Shown piece by piece: positions 1 through 5,457 of a stretch of 5,457 nt of DNA. The DNA lies in NCBI GenBank assembly GCA_023441145.1, contig JAEZQN010000026.1, positions 1 to 5,457 of the forward strand, given 5' to 3'. A program made the translations under genes and the position numbers. The notes below the pieces were generated by a model that saw only the letters and a program-made list of their open reading frames with translations, searched no databases and was not told the origin of the DNA. Position 1 is the first letter of the stretch. Each line of letters begins with the position of its first letter. This DNA comes from Bacillota bacterium. Lineage in GTDB: Bacteria > Bacillota > Clostridia > Lachnospirales > Lachnospiraceae.

Positions 1-482
1 GAAGTATTGCAAATGACTCCAGCTTGAATATTTTCATCATACTGGCAGAAAGGCTCAATAATCTCTAAATTCAAAGCATTGGCAAAACTTACTGATGTGG
101 AATAAATTCCATAGTTATCCAAAGGACTATGAAGCATATAGAATGATATTTTACGCTCCTTCATCTCTGAAAGATACTCTAATGGTATATCATAAAATGG
201 AAATCCCTCATTTGAAGCAATATATCCCATTGCGTGATGTGAAAATAACAATATATTCGTTTCATTTCTGTCAAAAATATCTTTAAGTAGTTCTTTGTCG
301 GGGAAAGTGACGATATATACTTTTTCTATTATTTCGTTGTTATCTACTACTAACCCCATGTACTTATTCCTGAATTCTGAGGTGATATAACTGTTCTCAA
401 AATTCATGAATCTCCAATCATCTTTCATGTTTGCCAAATTAAAATCCAAATAGAGCTTGTTATATAAAGTACTAGCTATCAT
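1..482 (-). CDS. NIF3-like (DUF34) dinuclear metal-centre protein, C-terminus cut by window edge
   Basis: This is a partial gene: 160 N-terminal residues are visible and the rest lies beyond base 1. The ATG at 482-480 is preceded by AGGAGG (494-489) at a 6-nt spacing, which fixes the start. The protein carries LLFSHHAMG with the histidine pair H82/H83. About 35 residues later comes MLHSPLDNYG (H118, D122), followed by SFANALNL. This pattern matches the NIF3 family, where an HH pair and the Asp of an HTNLD-like motif bind two metal ions. The family's C-terminal H/E metal ligands would lie outside the window. Family members are usually about 250-280 aa, so roughly 100 residues are missing. The N-terminus lacks the usual AESWDNxGL-type segment, so this is a divergent member. 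The biochemical role of the family is poorly settled, and some members are annotated as GTP cyclohydrolase I type 2 homologues. The 114 bases upstream (483-596) hold its leader; I see no clear terminator or convincing promoter there. Confidence 0.75.
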   Translation of the reverse strand, partial: MIASTLYNKLYLDFNLANMKDDWRFMNFENSYITSEFRNKYMGLVVDNNEIIEKVYIVTFPDKELLKDIFDRNETNILLFSHHAMGYIASNEGFPFYDIPLEYLSEMKERKISFYMLHSPLDNYGIYSTSVSFANALNLEIIEPFCQYDENIQAGVICNT

Positions 483-596
483 TTATTACCTCCTAAAGGA
501 AATTGTTCTATAAAAAATAACAAGTTAATTTGTATGACCGCTATGGGGGGACTCTAAGGAGTGAATTTCTTCTTAATGGACCGATACCAGTTTCAG

Positions 597-1319
597 TTAA
601 AACAACCGTTTTCCATCTGAAATATCAATACCACACTCTTTTGCCACTCTGGTTTGCTTAAATGGGTTTATTTTTTCCACGATACCGTTGCGTTTGAAAA
701 AGGTGCCCGTATTTTTGAACCAAAATGTTACATCTGCTTTTACACATTGCTCACGGATATCAAGCACCCATTCATAATTACATTCACGGGCTTCTCTTCC
801 TGTTTCGCCATTGACTGTAACATGGTCTACTCCATGAAGATACGGTGCTAAATCAATCCTCTCTAAAAGTGGGGAACAGGCAATAAAGCGTCTCTTTATC
901 GGATAGGATAAAAAGAGAGGGAGTCTGTAATCGGCTAATGCTTGATTCTCGACAGTACAACCAATATTCACATTTTCGTAGCCTGTATCCCAATCAGATG
1001 GAAGTGATACAAGGATGCGGTCAATTCGCTTTGTCAAAATCAGAAAATCGATATCTGTTCTTTCTTTGATGATAGCCCATGCTTCTTTACGCCATTCGTC
1101 TGCTTCAGGTAGGAAAAAGTCGGTTGCAAAACAAGTTGCAAGTATTTTGTCGCCTTTAATATTGTATTCGCCCTTTGTATTTTTCCTTATAGGCCAATCG
1201 AATTTATCTGTTTTTTGTATGGTGCTTTGACCATAGCGTTTCGCATGTGGCCCATAAAAATAGCAATTTGTGCAGCCGTCACTTAATTTGTAACAACCTG
1301 TCCAGGGCTCCCAGTTCAT
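597..1319 (-). CDS. DUF5131 / phage Gp37-Gp68-like three-cysteine protein
   Basis: This is a 240-aa protein starting MNWEPWTGCYKLSDGC. The N-terminal cysteines C9, C16 and C19 (C-x6-C-x2-C) resemble the metal-binding motif of radical-SAM-like enzymes and are typical of this family. Further family blocks follow: FATDFFLPEAD, FLILTKR, VNIGCTVENQ, RRFIACSPLLERIDL, VTVNGETGREAR and FWFKNTG. The length suits a complete single-domain member. The open frame continues 54 codons upstream into a truncated VOC gene. I chose the internal ATG at 1319-1317 because it has AGGAGG six bases upstream and because homology to the family begins exactly there. The molecular function is unknown. Fe-S cluster or nucleic-acid chemistry has been suggested for related phage proteins but cannot be read from this sequence. 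It is the last gene of a minus-strand unit with the AraC regulator upstream. No clear terminator follows its TAA stop. Confidence 0.85.
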   Translation of the reverse strand: MNWEPWTGCYKLSDGCTNCYFYGPHAKRYGQSTIQKTDKFDWPIRKNTKGEYNIKGDKILATCFATDFFLPEADEWRKEAWAIIKERTDIDFLILTKRIDRILVSLPSDWDTGYENVNIGCTVENQALADYRLPLFLSYPIKRRFIACSPLLERIDLAPYLHGVDHVTVNGETGREARECNYEWVLDIREQCVKADVTFWFKNTGTFFKRNGIVEKINPFKQTRVAKECGIDISDGKRLF

Positions 1320-1325
1320 AAATAA

Positions 1326-1331
1326 CCTCCT
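1326..1331 (-). promoter_or_regulatory. Shine-Dalgarno site that sets the DUF5131 start
   Basis: AGGAGG lies six bases before the ATG at 1319, within TAAGGAGGTTATTTATG. In the upstream frame the same bases read as two consecutive AGG (Arg) codons. This is unusual in coding sequence and suggests the stretch is really a non-coding leader that happens to be open. Confidence 0.8.
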
Positions 1332-1481
1332 TAGTTCAGCATATCCCTGTTGCAGAGAAAATCCCTCAAAGATAATATGTTCACCCATATCCATTACTGA
1401 TTTTTGGTGCAACACGTTTTCATAAAAATGCTTAGAAACGGATATATCCCTAACTGCTAAAAGACAACCTTGATATTTCAT
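1332..1481 (-). pseudogene. Truncated VOC/glyoxalase-family protein (first ~50 codons only)
   Basis: The ATG at 1481-1479 has a strong AAAGGAGG (1497-1490) eight bases upstream, overlapping the last codons of the AraC gene. The stop of AraC and this start are three bases apart. The first 50 residues (starting MKYQGCLLAVRDISVSKHFY and ending FSLQQGYAEL) match the opening beta-alpha-beta segment of small vicinal-oxygen-chelate proteins. In that family, the motif V+DI..S..FYE.VL is followed by F.EGFSLQ. A full-length member is about 115-140 aa, so more than half is missing. After Leu50 the frame passes directly into the leader and coding region of DUF5131 with no stop of its own. I interpret this as a deletion remnant. 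The alternative is a genuine VOC-DUF5131 fusion of 294 aa (597-1481). Loss of the later beta strands makes catalytic function unlikely in either case. Confidence 0.65.
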
Positions 1482-1484
1482 GTT

Positions 1485-2306
1485 TCAATCCTCCTTTGAG
1501 GATATTGTACTGTATATTTCGGATCCGTCATAGTAAAAATCAGACATTGTTTTCACATACATTTGAGGGGTAACACCACTGATAGCCTTGAAATCCTTAT
1601 CAAAATGGGCTTGGTCATAATATCCGGCTTGTTGTGACAATGCCACAAACAAGCAAGGGGATTTTTGAAGTTGTTTTAGCACATAGTTAAAGCGAGTTAA
1701 TCGTGCAAAATCCTTAACATTCATTCCAATTTGGTCAAGAAACATGCGGCTTAGATGCCTTTCACTGTAATGGGATTGACTGGAGAGTTCTTTTACTTGT
1801 ATCTGTCCATTATTATCAGAGATTATTTTGGTCGCCCACAGCAAAGAGTCCGAAACAACTTGCTTTTCCATACGCTTGTGTAAAATGTTCTCACATGTAT
1901 TTATCAAGCCTGTTATTGTCTTTGATTCTACAAAAGCCTGATGCAGTGAATGAAACAGATCATTGTCAATGTCCGCAAGTGAAAGTCTTTTATCTGCAAA
2001 CTCTACTTGGCTTTGACGAGTGATTTGATACAAGCCATAGGGTGAAAGCTGGATGAGCAGTAGGATATGATAACTATTTGGTTCCATTCCCAACAAAACA
2101 GGGGTTAAAGAAGCTCCCCACAGTTCGGCAATGACTGCGTAGCCATCAAAAGCAAGGGACAATGTTCCACAAGCATTAGGCATAAGCGTATATTGTGCCT
2201 TAAATGTATCATTTGCTGGAAATACGATGTTGTAATGGAGAATATATTTACTCAACCCTACATGTGAGGGAAACATATTGAATTGCTTATCATGTTTAAT
2301 AATCAA
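1485..2306 (-). CDS. AraC-family transcriptional regulator (DUF6597-like N-terminal domain)
   Basis: This 273-aa protein starts at TTG (2306-2304), with AAGGAG (2320-2315) eight bases upstream. No better ATG is available. The C-terminal AraC DNA-binding domain has two helix-turn-helix units. The first spans roughly residues 168-190 (VKELSSQSHYSERHLSRMF). The second spans roughly 218-242 and contains the family signature QAGYYDQAHFDKDFKAISGVTPQMY. The N-terminal half (about 10-105) resembles the DUF6597 domain seen in small AraC regulators, with motifs YTLMPNACGTLSLAFDG and a WGASLTP-like stretch; this assignment is tentative. The linker (about 110-165) is helical. It acts in the cytoplasm as a DNA-binding activator or repressor with an unknown ligand. 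The VOC start lies three bases beyond its stop, so it is cotranscribed and probably translationally coupled with VOC-DUF5131. It may regulate this operon. Confidence 0.85.
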   Translation of the reverse strand: MIIKHDKQFNMFPSHVGLSKYILHYNIVFPANDTFKAQYTLMPNACGTLSLAFDGYAVIAELWGASLTPVLLGMEPNSYHILLLIQLSPYGLYQITRQSQVEFADKRLSLADIDNDLFHSLHQAFVESKTITGLINTCENILHKRMEKQVVSDSLLWATKIISDNNGQIQVKELSSQSHYSERHLSRMFLDQIGMNVKDFARLTRFNYVLKQLQKSPCLFVALSQQAGYYDQAHFDKDFKAISGVTPQMYVKTMSDFYYDGSEIYSTISSKED

Positions 2307-2329
2307 ATTGTTTTCTCCTTGCTTTTTAA

Positions 2330-2335
2330 AGTATA
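2330..2335 (-). promoter_or_regulatory. Possible -10 element for the AraC1-VOC-DUF5131 unit
   Basis: TATACT on the minus strand lies ten bases upstream of the AAGGAG of the AraC gene. There is no recognisable -35 box, so the site would need an activator, which would fit AraC autoregulation. A nearby direct repeat, AATG-CACAT-AATG (minus strand), might be part of a binding site, but this is weak. Confidence 0.25.
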
Positions 2336-2401
2336 ATTTTCATTATGTGCATTCTGACTTTTGCGATACCTTTTACCCTGTCATGAGATCGTAGATCCAA
2401 G

Positions 2402-3319
2402 TTAATCCTCAGAGGATTTGAAGAATTCTCGTGGAGAGCAGTGGTACTGCTTCTTAAAGGCTCTTAAGAAGGTAGAGTAGTCTAAAAATCCACAGTAGGC
2501 CGCTGCACTGCTAATGGACATTCCCTCTCTAATAAGTTCAGTTGCCTTAAACAATCGTCGGTTTAATATATAATTATGAAGAGTATAGCCGGTTTTGGTT
2601 TTAAACTTATGCATCAAGTAATGTTTACTTAAGAAGAAATGATTCGCCAAGGTATCTACGGACAAATCCTTTCCAATATTCTTCTTGATATAGGCAATGA
2701 TGTCAACAATCTGTTTGTCGTATTCCATGGAGTTTGGGTCATAGATGTAGGTATTGGTTAGGTGAATACGATTTAAGTAAATTAAAAACTCAAGAAAGAG
2801 GGACTGGGCTAATAGAGGGCTTCCAAACTCCTCTGAGCCAAGTGCTTGTTCCAAATGAGTAAGAATATATTGCAATCGTTCTTGAAGGGCTTTATCTAGT
2901 CTAACTAGGTTAAAGCTCTTTTTATCTGCTAATCGAAAGCAAGTAGTAAGGTCACAATCTGGACGGCTGAACTTTTTAAGGAAGGAGGAATCTACCCAGA
3001 TGATAATACGGTCATAAAGGTGATTGGGATCAATAACAGGCTTATGAACATCATGATTATTGACTAGTAATATGTCCCAAGGCTTCAGCTTATAGGATTT
3101 TCCCTCAACAAAATAGGTTACGTTGCCAGAGAGAGTAATGACGATCTTGTTAAAGTCATGATAGTGATATTCGTATGTTTTATCTGATACGTCTGCTATA
3201 TGGAACAGTCGAAAATCCTGATAGAGATATCCAGATTTTTTACCAGTAGTCGTTGGATTTAATATAATATTATCTTTTTGGATTTCTTCTTCTATGGAGG
3301 TATATATATTCTCTTCCAA
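2402..3319 (-). CDS. AraC-family transcriptional regulator with cupin-like sensor domain
   Basis: This is a 305-aa protein. The start is TTG (3319-3317), with AAAGGAG (3334-3328) eight bases upstream. The upstream ATG codons (around 3350) run into a stop within five codons. The N-terminal cupin-like domain (about residues 35-110) includes YEYHYHDFNKIVITLSG and the second conserved block LKPWDILLVNNHDVHKP. These histidine-rich motifs mark the effector-binding cupin of this regulator subfamily. Residues 200-305 form the AraC DNA-binding domain. Its first HTH is at about 218-240 (LSVDTLANHFFLSKHYLMHKFK). Its second, about 267-295, is ISSAAAYCGFLDYSTFLRAFKKQYHCSPREFF and carries the signature. 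Such regulators often sense sugars or other small metabolites, but no transporter or catabolic gene lies next to it here. It is divergent from the J-domain-like gene, with which it shares a 125-bp promoter region. No terminator is visible in the 95 bases between it and the next regulator. Confidence 0.88.
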   Translation of the reverse strand: MEENIYTSIEEEIQKDNIILNPTTTGKKSGYLYQDFRLFHIADVSDKTYEYHYHDFNKIVITLSGNVTYFVEGKSYKLKPWDILLVNNHDVHKPVIDPNHLYDRIIIWVDSSFLKKFSRPDCDLTTCFRLADKKSFNLVRLDKALQERLQYILTHLEQALGSEEFGSPLLAQSLFLEFLIYLNRIHLTNTYIYDPNSMEYDKQIVDIIAYIKKNIGKDLSVDTLANHFFLSKHYLMHKFKTKTGYTLHNYILNRRLFKATELIREGMSISSAAAYCGFLDYSTFLRAFKKQYHCSPREFFKSSED

Positions 3320-3361
3320 ATAAAGGACTCCTTTCTTAGCTTGCCATGGTCATTTTCCTAC

Positions 3362-3391
3362 AGTATAGCATGAATTTGGGGATATTGCCTA
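3362..3391 (-). promoter_or_regulatory. Promoter of the cupin-AraC gene
   Basis: On the minus strand TGCTATACT (extended -10; hexamer 3367-3362) follows a TAGGCA hexamer (3391-3386; four of six matches to TTGACA) at an 18-nt spacing. Transcription would begin near 3355, giving a leader of about 35 bases before the TTG. Confidence 0.5.
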
Positions 3392-3395
3392 TACT
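3390..3395 (+). promoter_or_regulatory. Possible -10 element of the J-domain-like gene
   Basis: TATACT on the plus strand lies about 37 bases before the AGGAGG of the rightward gene. No good -35 box is found at 16-18 bases upstream, so the assignment is weak. Confidence 0.25.
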
Positions 3396-3444
3396 ATTAT
3401 TAGTTTTGGAAGTGAGATGAAATACCATGTCAGGAGGCTTTGTT

Positions 3445-4236
3445 ATGCAATGTATAATTGAAGAAATTAAACGAGATCAGGTTTATTCTGTAGGAGCCCC
3501 AAAGAAAATCGAAGTAGGTTCCTATGAATGGACCAATCATGGGGAATCAGGACGAACGTATACCTATCGAATGAGTGAAGAGAGATTTGTAAGAGAGAAT
3601 ACAATGGCCTATCGAATTCTCCTAGAGGAGGAAGAAAAAACTCATTTAGTAGCAACCATAGGGTATTATGATTTGGTAGATTATACAATTGAGGATTGTA
3701 TTGGGGACCGCCTAATTGAACAGATGGCTACAAAGACAGGAATGCCTTATGAGGAAATCTGGACTATTATTTTAGAAAAGCTACAACCCCTTCAACAATC
3801 CATACAGCAGGAATTTAGCCAGACGGAGGAGGCCAAAACTAGTAAACGTAATCAAGAAATCATACAAGATTATAAAGAGAAGAAGAGAAAGTTTTGTATG
3901 GAGTTAGGAATAGATGGGACAAAATATGATCGTTGTTATAATGTGTTTGGAGAATTAATGGATGGAGCCTATCTCTCTAAGCTTCATGAACAAGTGGCAC
4001 AGAGGCAGAAATTTAGTGCCAATAGCAAAAGAAAACACAAGGACAAGTGGCGTAATTTTAGTGGTTTTGCAGATGCCTTTTCGGGACAATCTTCTTTTAG
4101 CGAAGAAGAGCAGGAGATGCTAGCAAGATTCTATAAAACACTAGCTAAGAAGTTCCATCCAGATGCAAATCCTGGAGTAGATACCTCTAAGGAGATGCAG
4201 TTACTTAATCAGCTTAAAAAGAACTGGGGAATATAA
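3445..4236 (+). CDS. J-domain-like HPD-motif protein of unknown function
   Basis: This is a 263-aa soluble protein with no signal peptide or membrane segment. I chose the ATG at 3445 because AGGAGG (3432-3437) sits seven bases before it; the in-frame ATG at 3427 has no comparable site. The C-terminal ~45 residues look like helices II and III of a DnaJ domain. LARFYKTLAKKFHPDAN carries the HPD tripeptide at 238-240, which in J-proteins stimulates the ATPase of a DnaK/Hsp70 partner. A short loop and SKEMQLLNQLKKNWGI follow. Helix I of a canonical J-domain is not evident, though the EEEQEML stretch lies just upstream. Residues ~105-155 are rich in Gln, Glu and Lys and probably helical or coiled. 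The ~100-residue N-terminal part has no family I recognise. It may be a substrate-specific co-chaperone, but no client is indicated by its neighbours. No clear terminator follows its stop. Confidence 0.8.
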   Translation: MQCIIEEIKRDQVYSVGAPKKIEVGSYEWTNHGESGRTYTYRMSEERFVRENTMAYRILLEEEEKTHLVATIGYYDLVDYTIEDCIGDRLIEQMATKTGMPYEEIWTIILEKLQPLQQSIQQEFSQTEEAKTSKRNQEIIQDYKEKKRKFCMELGIDGTKYDRCYNVFGELMDGAYLSKLHEQVAQRQKFSANSKRKHKDKWRNFSGFADAFSGQSSFSEEEQEMLARFYKTLAKKFHPDANPGVDTSKEMQLLNQLKKNWGI

Positions 4237-4329
4237 AAAAGTATGGAATTGGTATTGATTTGTTTTGTAAAATAATATAAAATAGTTCCATGTACCAAAC
4301 AAGATAGTATTTAAAACTATTTACAACAA

Positions 4330-4335
4330 TATAAT
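4330..4335 (+). promoter_or_regulatory. Possible -10 element of the degV gene
   Basis: A perfect TATAAT lies 37 bases before the AGGAGG of degV. The -35 region is poor. It is overlapped by a 17-nt interrupted palindrome, ATAGTATTTAAAACTAT (4304-4320). An alternative pair, TTTACA (4320-4325) and TTTATA (4342-4347) at a 16-nt spacing, is also possible. The 151-base gap from the previous gene shows no strong terminator, so read-through cannot be excluded. Confidence 0.35.
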
Positions 4336-4387
4336 AAGCTATTTATAGATGGCTTATTGGTATAAAACTCTGAGGAGGGGTGGCACT

Positions 4388-5257
4388 ATGTCATTTGAAA
4401 TTATTACAGACTCATCAGCAAATTTACCAGAGAGTATGATTGATCAATACAATCTTCATGTAATGTCTTTGGTTTTTCGTGTTAATGAAAAGGAATACCT
4501 AGGTTATGTTAAGGGTGAGACTATGGATTTAGCACAGTTTTATAAAATGATGAGAGAGAAAGAGAATGTTACAACATCTCTACTTAATATTGAGAAATGT
4601 ACAGAGTTTATGAAAAACCTACTAGATCAGGGCAAAGATATTCTTTATATCGGTTTTTCTTCTGGCTTAAGTGGAAGCTATCAGGTAGGAGAAATTGTTG
4701 CAAAGCAGTTACAAGAGGAATATCCAGATCGTAAGATATATACAGTAGATACCTTAGCAGCGGCCCTTGGAGAGGGATTACTTGTGTATTTAGCTTGCCA
4801 AAAGAGGTCGGAAGGCTATTCCATAGAAGAAGTGCATCAATGGGTATTAGATAACCGTCTTAGTATTTGCCACTGGTTTACTGTGGATGATTTATTCTTC
4901 CTAAAGCGTGGTGGAAGAGTGTCTCAAGCCTCTGCCATCGTTGGAAGTATCCTAAGCATAAAGCCTGTTATGCATGTTGATGATGAAGGACACCTCATTC
5001 TTATGGATAAGGTTCGTGGACGTAAAAAGTCACTGGAAGCTTTAGTACAACATATGGAAGAGACAGTAATAGATCCAGAAAACCAGAGTATTTTCATTTC
5101 TCATGGAGATTGTCTAGAGGATGCTCAGTATGTAGAGAAATTAGTTCGAGAGAGATGGAATGTGAAGGAAGTAATGATTCATATTCTTGATCCAGTCATT
5201 GGTGCTCATTCAGGACCTGGCACTGTTGCATTATTCTTTGTGGGAACAAAAAGATAA
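4388..5257 (+). CDS. DegV-family (FakB-like) fatty-acid-binding protein
   Basis: This is a 289-aa cytoplasmic protein. The ATG at 4388 has AGGAGG (4373-4378) nine bases upstream and starts directly with the family opening MSFEIITDSSANLP. The in-frame ATG at 4349 would add 13 residues across the ribosome binding site and is rejected. DegV hallmarks in order are TTSLLN (62-67), IGFSSGLSGSYQ (88-99), VDTLAAALGEGLL (120-132), the signature DDLFFLKRGGRVSQASA (167-183), KPV (192-194), VRGRKKS (209-215), ISHGD (237-241) and GAHSGPGTVALFF (272-284). In FakB proteins the equivalent Thr, Ser and C-terminal His hold the fatty-acid carboxylate. The bound acid is phosphorylated by the kinase FakA to acyl phosphate for phospholipid synthesis. 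The length matches the family and all motifs are intact. No fakA-like kinase gene lies in the window; the two are often unlinked. Ligand preference cannot be told from sequence. Confidence 0.93.
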   Translation: MSFEIITDSSANLPESMIDQYNLHVMSLVFRVNEKEYLGYVKGETMDLAQFYKMMREKENVTTSLLNIEKCTEFMKNLLDQGKDILYIGFSSGLSGSYQVGEIVAKQLQEEYPDRKIYTVDTLAAALGEGLLVYLACQKRSEGYSIEEVHQWVLDNRLSICHWFTVDDLFFLKRGGRVSQASAIVGSILSIKPVMHVDDEGHLILMDKVRGRKKSLEALVQHMEETVIDPENQSIFISHGDCLEDAQYVEKLVRERWNVKEVMIHILDPVIGAHSGPGTVALFFVGTKR

Positions 5258-5278
5258 TATAAGTGATATTATAATAAT

Positions 5279-5306
5279 AAAGGCTCTCTTTTTTAAGAGA
5301 GCCTTT
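5279..5306. terminator. Stem-loop terminator after degV, possibly bidirectional
   Basis: AAAGGCTCTCTT (5279-5290) and AAGAGAGCCTTT (5295-5306) form a perfect 12-bp stem with a TTTT loop, starting 21 bases after the degV stop. On the plus strand the T-run is only the last three stem bases. On the minus strand the stem is followed by TTTATTATTAT. It could therefore also end a gene coming from the right. Confidence 0.85.
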
Positions 5307-5307
5307 C

Positions 5308-5416
5308 GCCATTCAAATACATAAATTTAAGAGGAATTATAGAAGAAATGGTTGAAGAGAAAACTGAAAATATGATATGATTAAAGATGAGGAATAGAAG
5401 TATTTCTTTGAATGGC
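5308..5416. repeat. Short segment bounded by 10-bp inverted repeats
   Basis: GCCATTCAAA (5308-5317) and TTTGAATGGC (5407-5416) are perfect inverted copies about 89 bases apart. Inside are two near-identical direct repeats, GAGGAATTATAGAAG (5331-5345) and GAGGAATAGAAG (5389-5400), differing by a three-base insertion. No gene is recognisable inside. This could be a degenerate mini-element or chance. Confidence 0.35.
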
Positions 5417-5457
5417 CAGTGTCCTAATGAGCTCATTATAGCAGTAAATAATAGGCC
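5381..5457 (-). CDS. Possible C-terminal end of a convergent minus-strand gene
   Basis: The minus-strand frame entering from the right edge reads 24 residues, ending NELIRTLAIQRNTSIPHL, before TAA at 5383-5381. It faces degV and could use the terminator at 5279-5306. I do not recognise the family, and the piece is too short to be sure it is coding. A second minus-strand frame is also open across this region (see rejected items). Confidence 0.25.
   Translation of the reverse strand, partial: PIIYCYNELIRTLAIQRNTSIPHL
5425..5438. repeat. Perfect 14-bp palindrome
   Basis: TAATGAGCTCATTA is its own reverse complement. It lies in the possible end of the minus-strand gene, so it may be coincidence. 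It could also be a protein-binding site if that gene is not real. Confidence 0.4.

Larger units (their letters stand above)
3362..3395. promoter_or_regulatory. Imperfect dyad in the divergent intergenic region, possible regulator operator
   Basis: AGTATAGCA (3362-3370) is mirrored by TGCCTATACT (3386-3395), a match with one inserted C. The arms contain a TATACT on each strand, so a dimeric regulator bound here would cover both -10-like elements. The neighbouring cupin-AraC protein is the obvious candidate, although AraC proteins more often use direct repeats. Confidence 0.35.

Noticed and set aside
95..286. Plus-strand open frame of 63 codons
   Set aside because: It lies antisense to the NIF3-like gene, which has family motifs and a ribosome binding site; the plus frame has neither.
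545..563. GGGGGG followed by ACTCTAAGGAGT as a possible terminator or element end
   Set aside because: It forms only a four-pair stem, has no T-run on either strand, and matches no element end that I can name with confidence.
654..1230. Two plus-strand open frames (654-851 and 1015-1230)
   Set aside because: Both are antisense to the well-supported DUF5131 gene and show no recognisable motif or good start site.
3467..3688. Minus-strand open frame of 73 codons
   Set aside because: It is a shadow of the J-domain-like gene, with no ribosome binding site or family match.
4244..4291. Possible terminator formed by ATGGAA and TTCCAT after the J-domain-like gene
   Set aside because: The stem is only six pairs with a loop of more than 30 bases and no T-run.
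5293..5457. A longer minus-strand open frame running from the right edge into the terminator
   Set aside because: Its stop lies inside the terminator stem-loop, and the residues look like random low-GC hydrophobic translation. The shorter frame ending at 5381 is a better candidate.
1..5457. CRISPR array, tRNA, rRNA, transposase or riboswitch
   Set aside because: No regularly spaced repeats, cloverleaf, rRNA-like stretch, transposase motif or recognisable aptamer was seen on either strand.

Overview
The window is low-GC DNA with strong AGGAGG-type ribosome binding sites, two TTG starts, AraC-type regulators and a DegV gene. This points to a Firmicute, most likely a Clostridia/Lachnospiraceae-like anaerobe. 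That placement is inferred from gene style alone, because there is no rRNA or other marker gene.

Layout. (1) Bases 1-482, minus strand: the N-terminal 160 residues of a divergent NIF3-like (DUF34) dinuclear-metal protein, cut by the window edge. (2) Bases 597-2306, minus strand: a compact unit of an AraC-family regulator (TTG start), the first ~50 codons of a VOC/glyoxalase-type protein, and a DUF5131 (phage Gp37/Gp68-like) protein with an N-terminal three-cysteine motif. The VOC fragment runs in frame into DUF5131. The DUF5131 gene keeps its own ribosome binding site and ATG at 1319, so the 294-codon open frame is best read as a truncated VOC gene joined to an intact downstream gene. (3) Bases 2402-3319, minus strand: a second AraC-family regulator with a cupin-like sensor domain, also with a TTG start. 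(4) Bases 3320-3444: a divergent promoter region with an imperfect dyad that includes a -10-like hexamer on each strand. (5) Bases 3445-4236, plus strand: a 263-aa protein of unknown role with a J-domain-like HPD motif near its C-terminus. (6) Bases 4388-5257, plus strand: a DegV-family (FakB-like) fatty-acid-binding protein, followed by a 12-bp stem-loop terminator at 5279-5306. (7) Bases 5307-5457: a short tail with small inverted and direct repeats and perhaps the last 24 codons of a convergent minus-strand gene.

How the genes may work together. The AraC1-VOC-DUF5131 unit looks like a small, tightly spaced, possibly mobile operon that has lost most of its VOC gene. The cupin-AraC regulator probably controls itself and perhaps the divergent J-domain-like gene through the shared 125-bp intergenic region. 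DegV is a housekeeping lipid gene and probably has its own promoter. I see no CRISPR array, tRNA, rRNA, transposase or riboswitch. I found no convincing evidence of a wholly new system. The most unusual items are the VOC/DUF5131 junction, the J-domain-like protein and the divergent NIF3 homologue.
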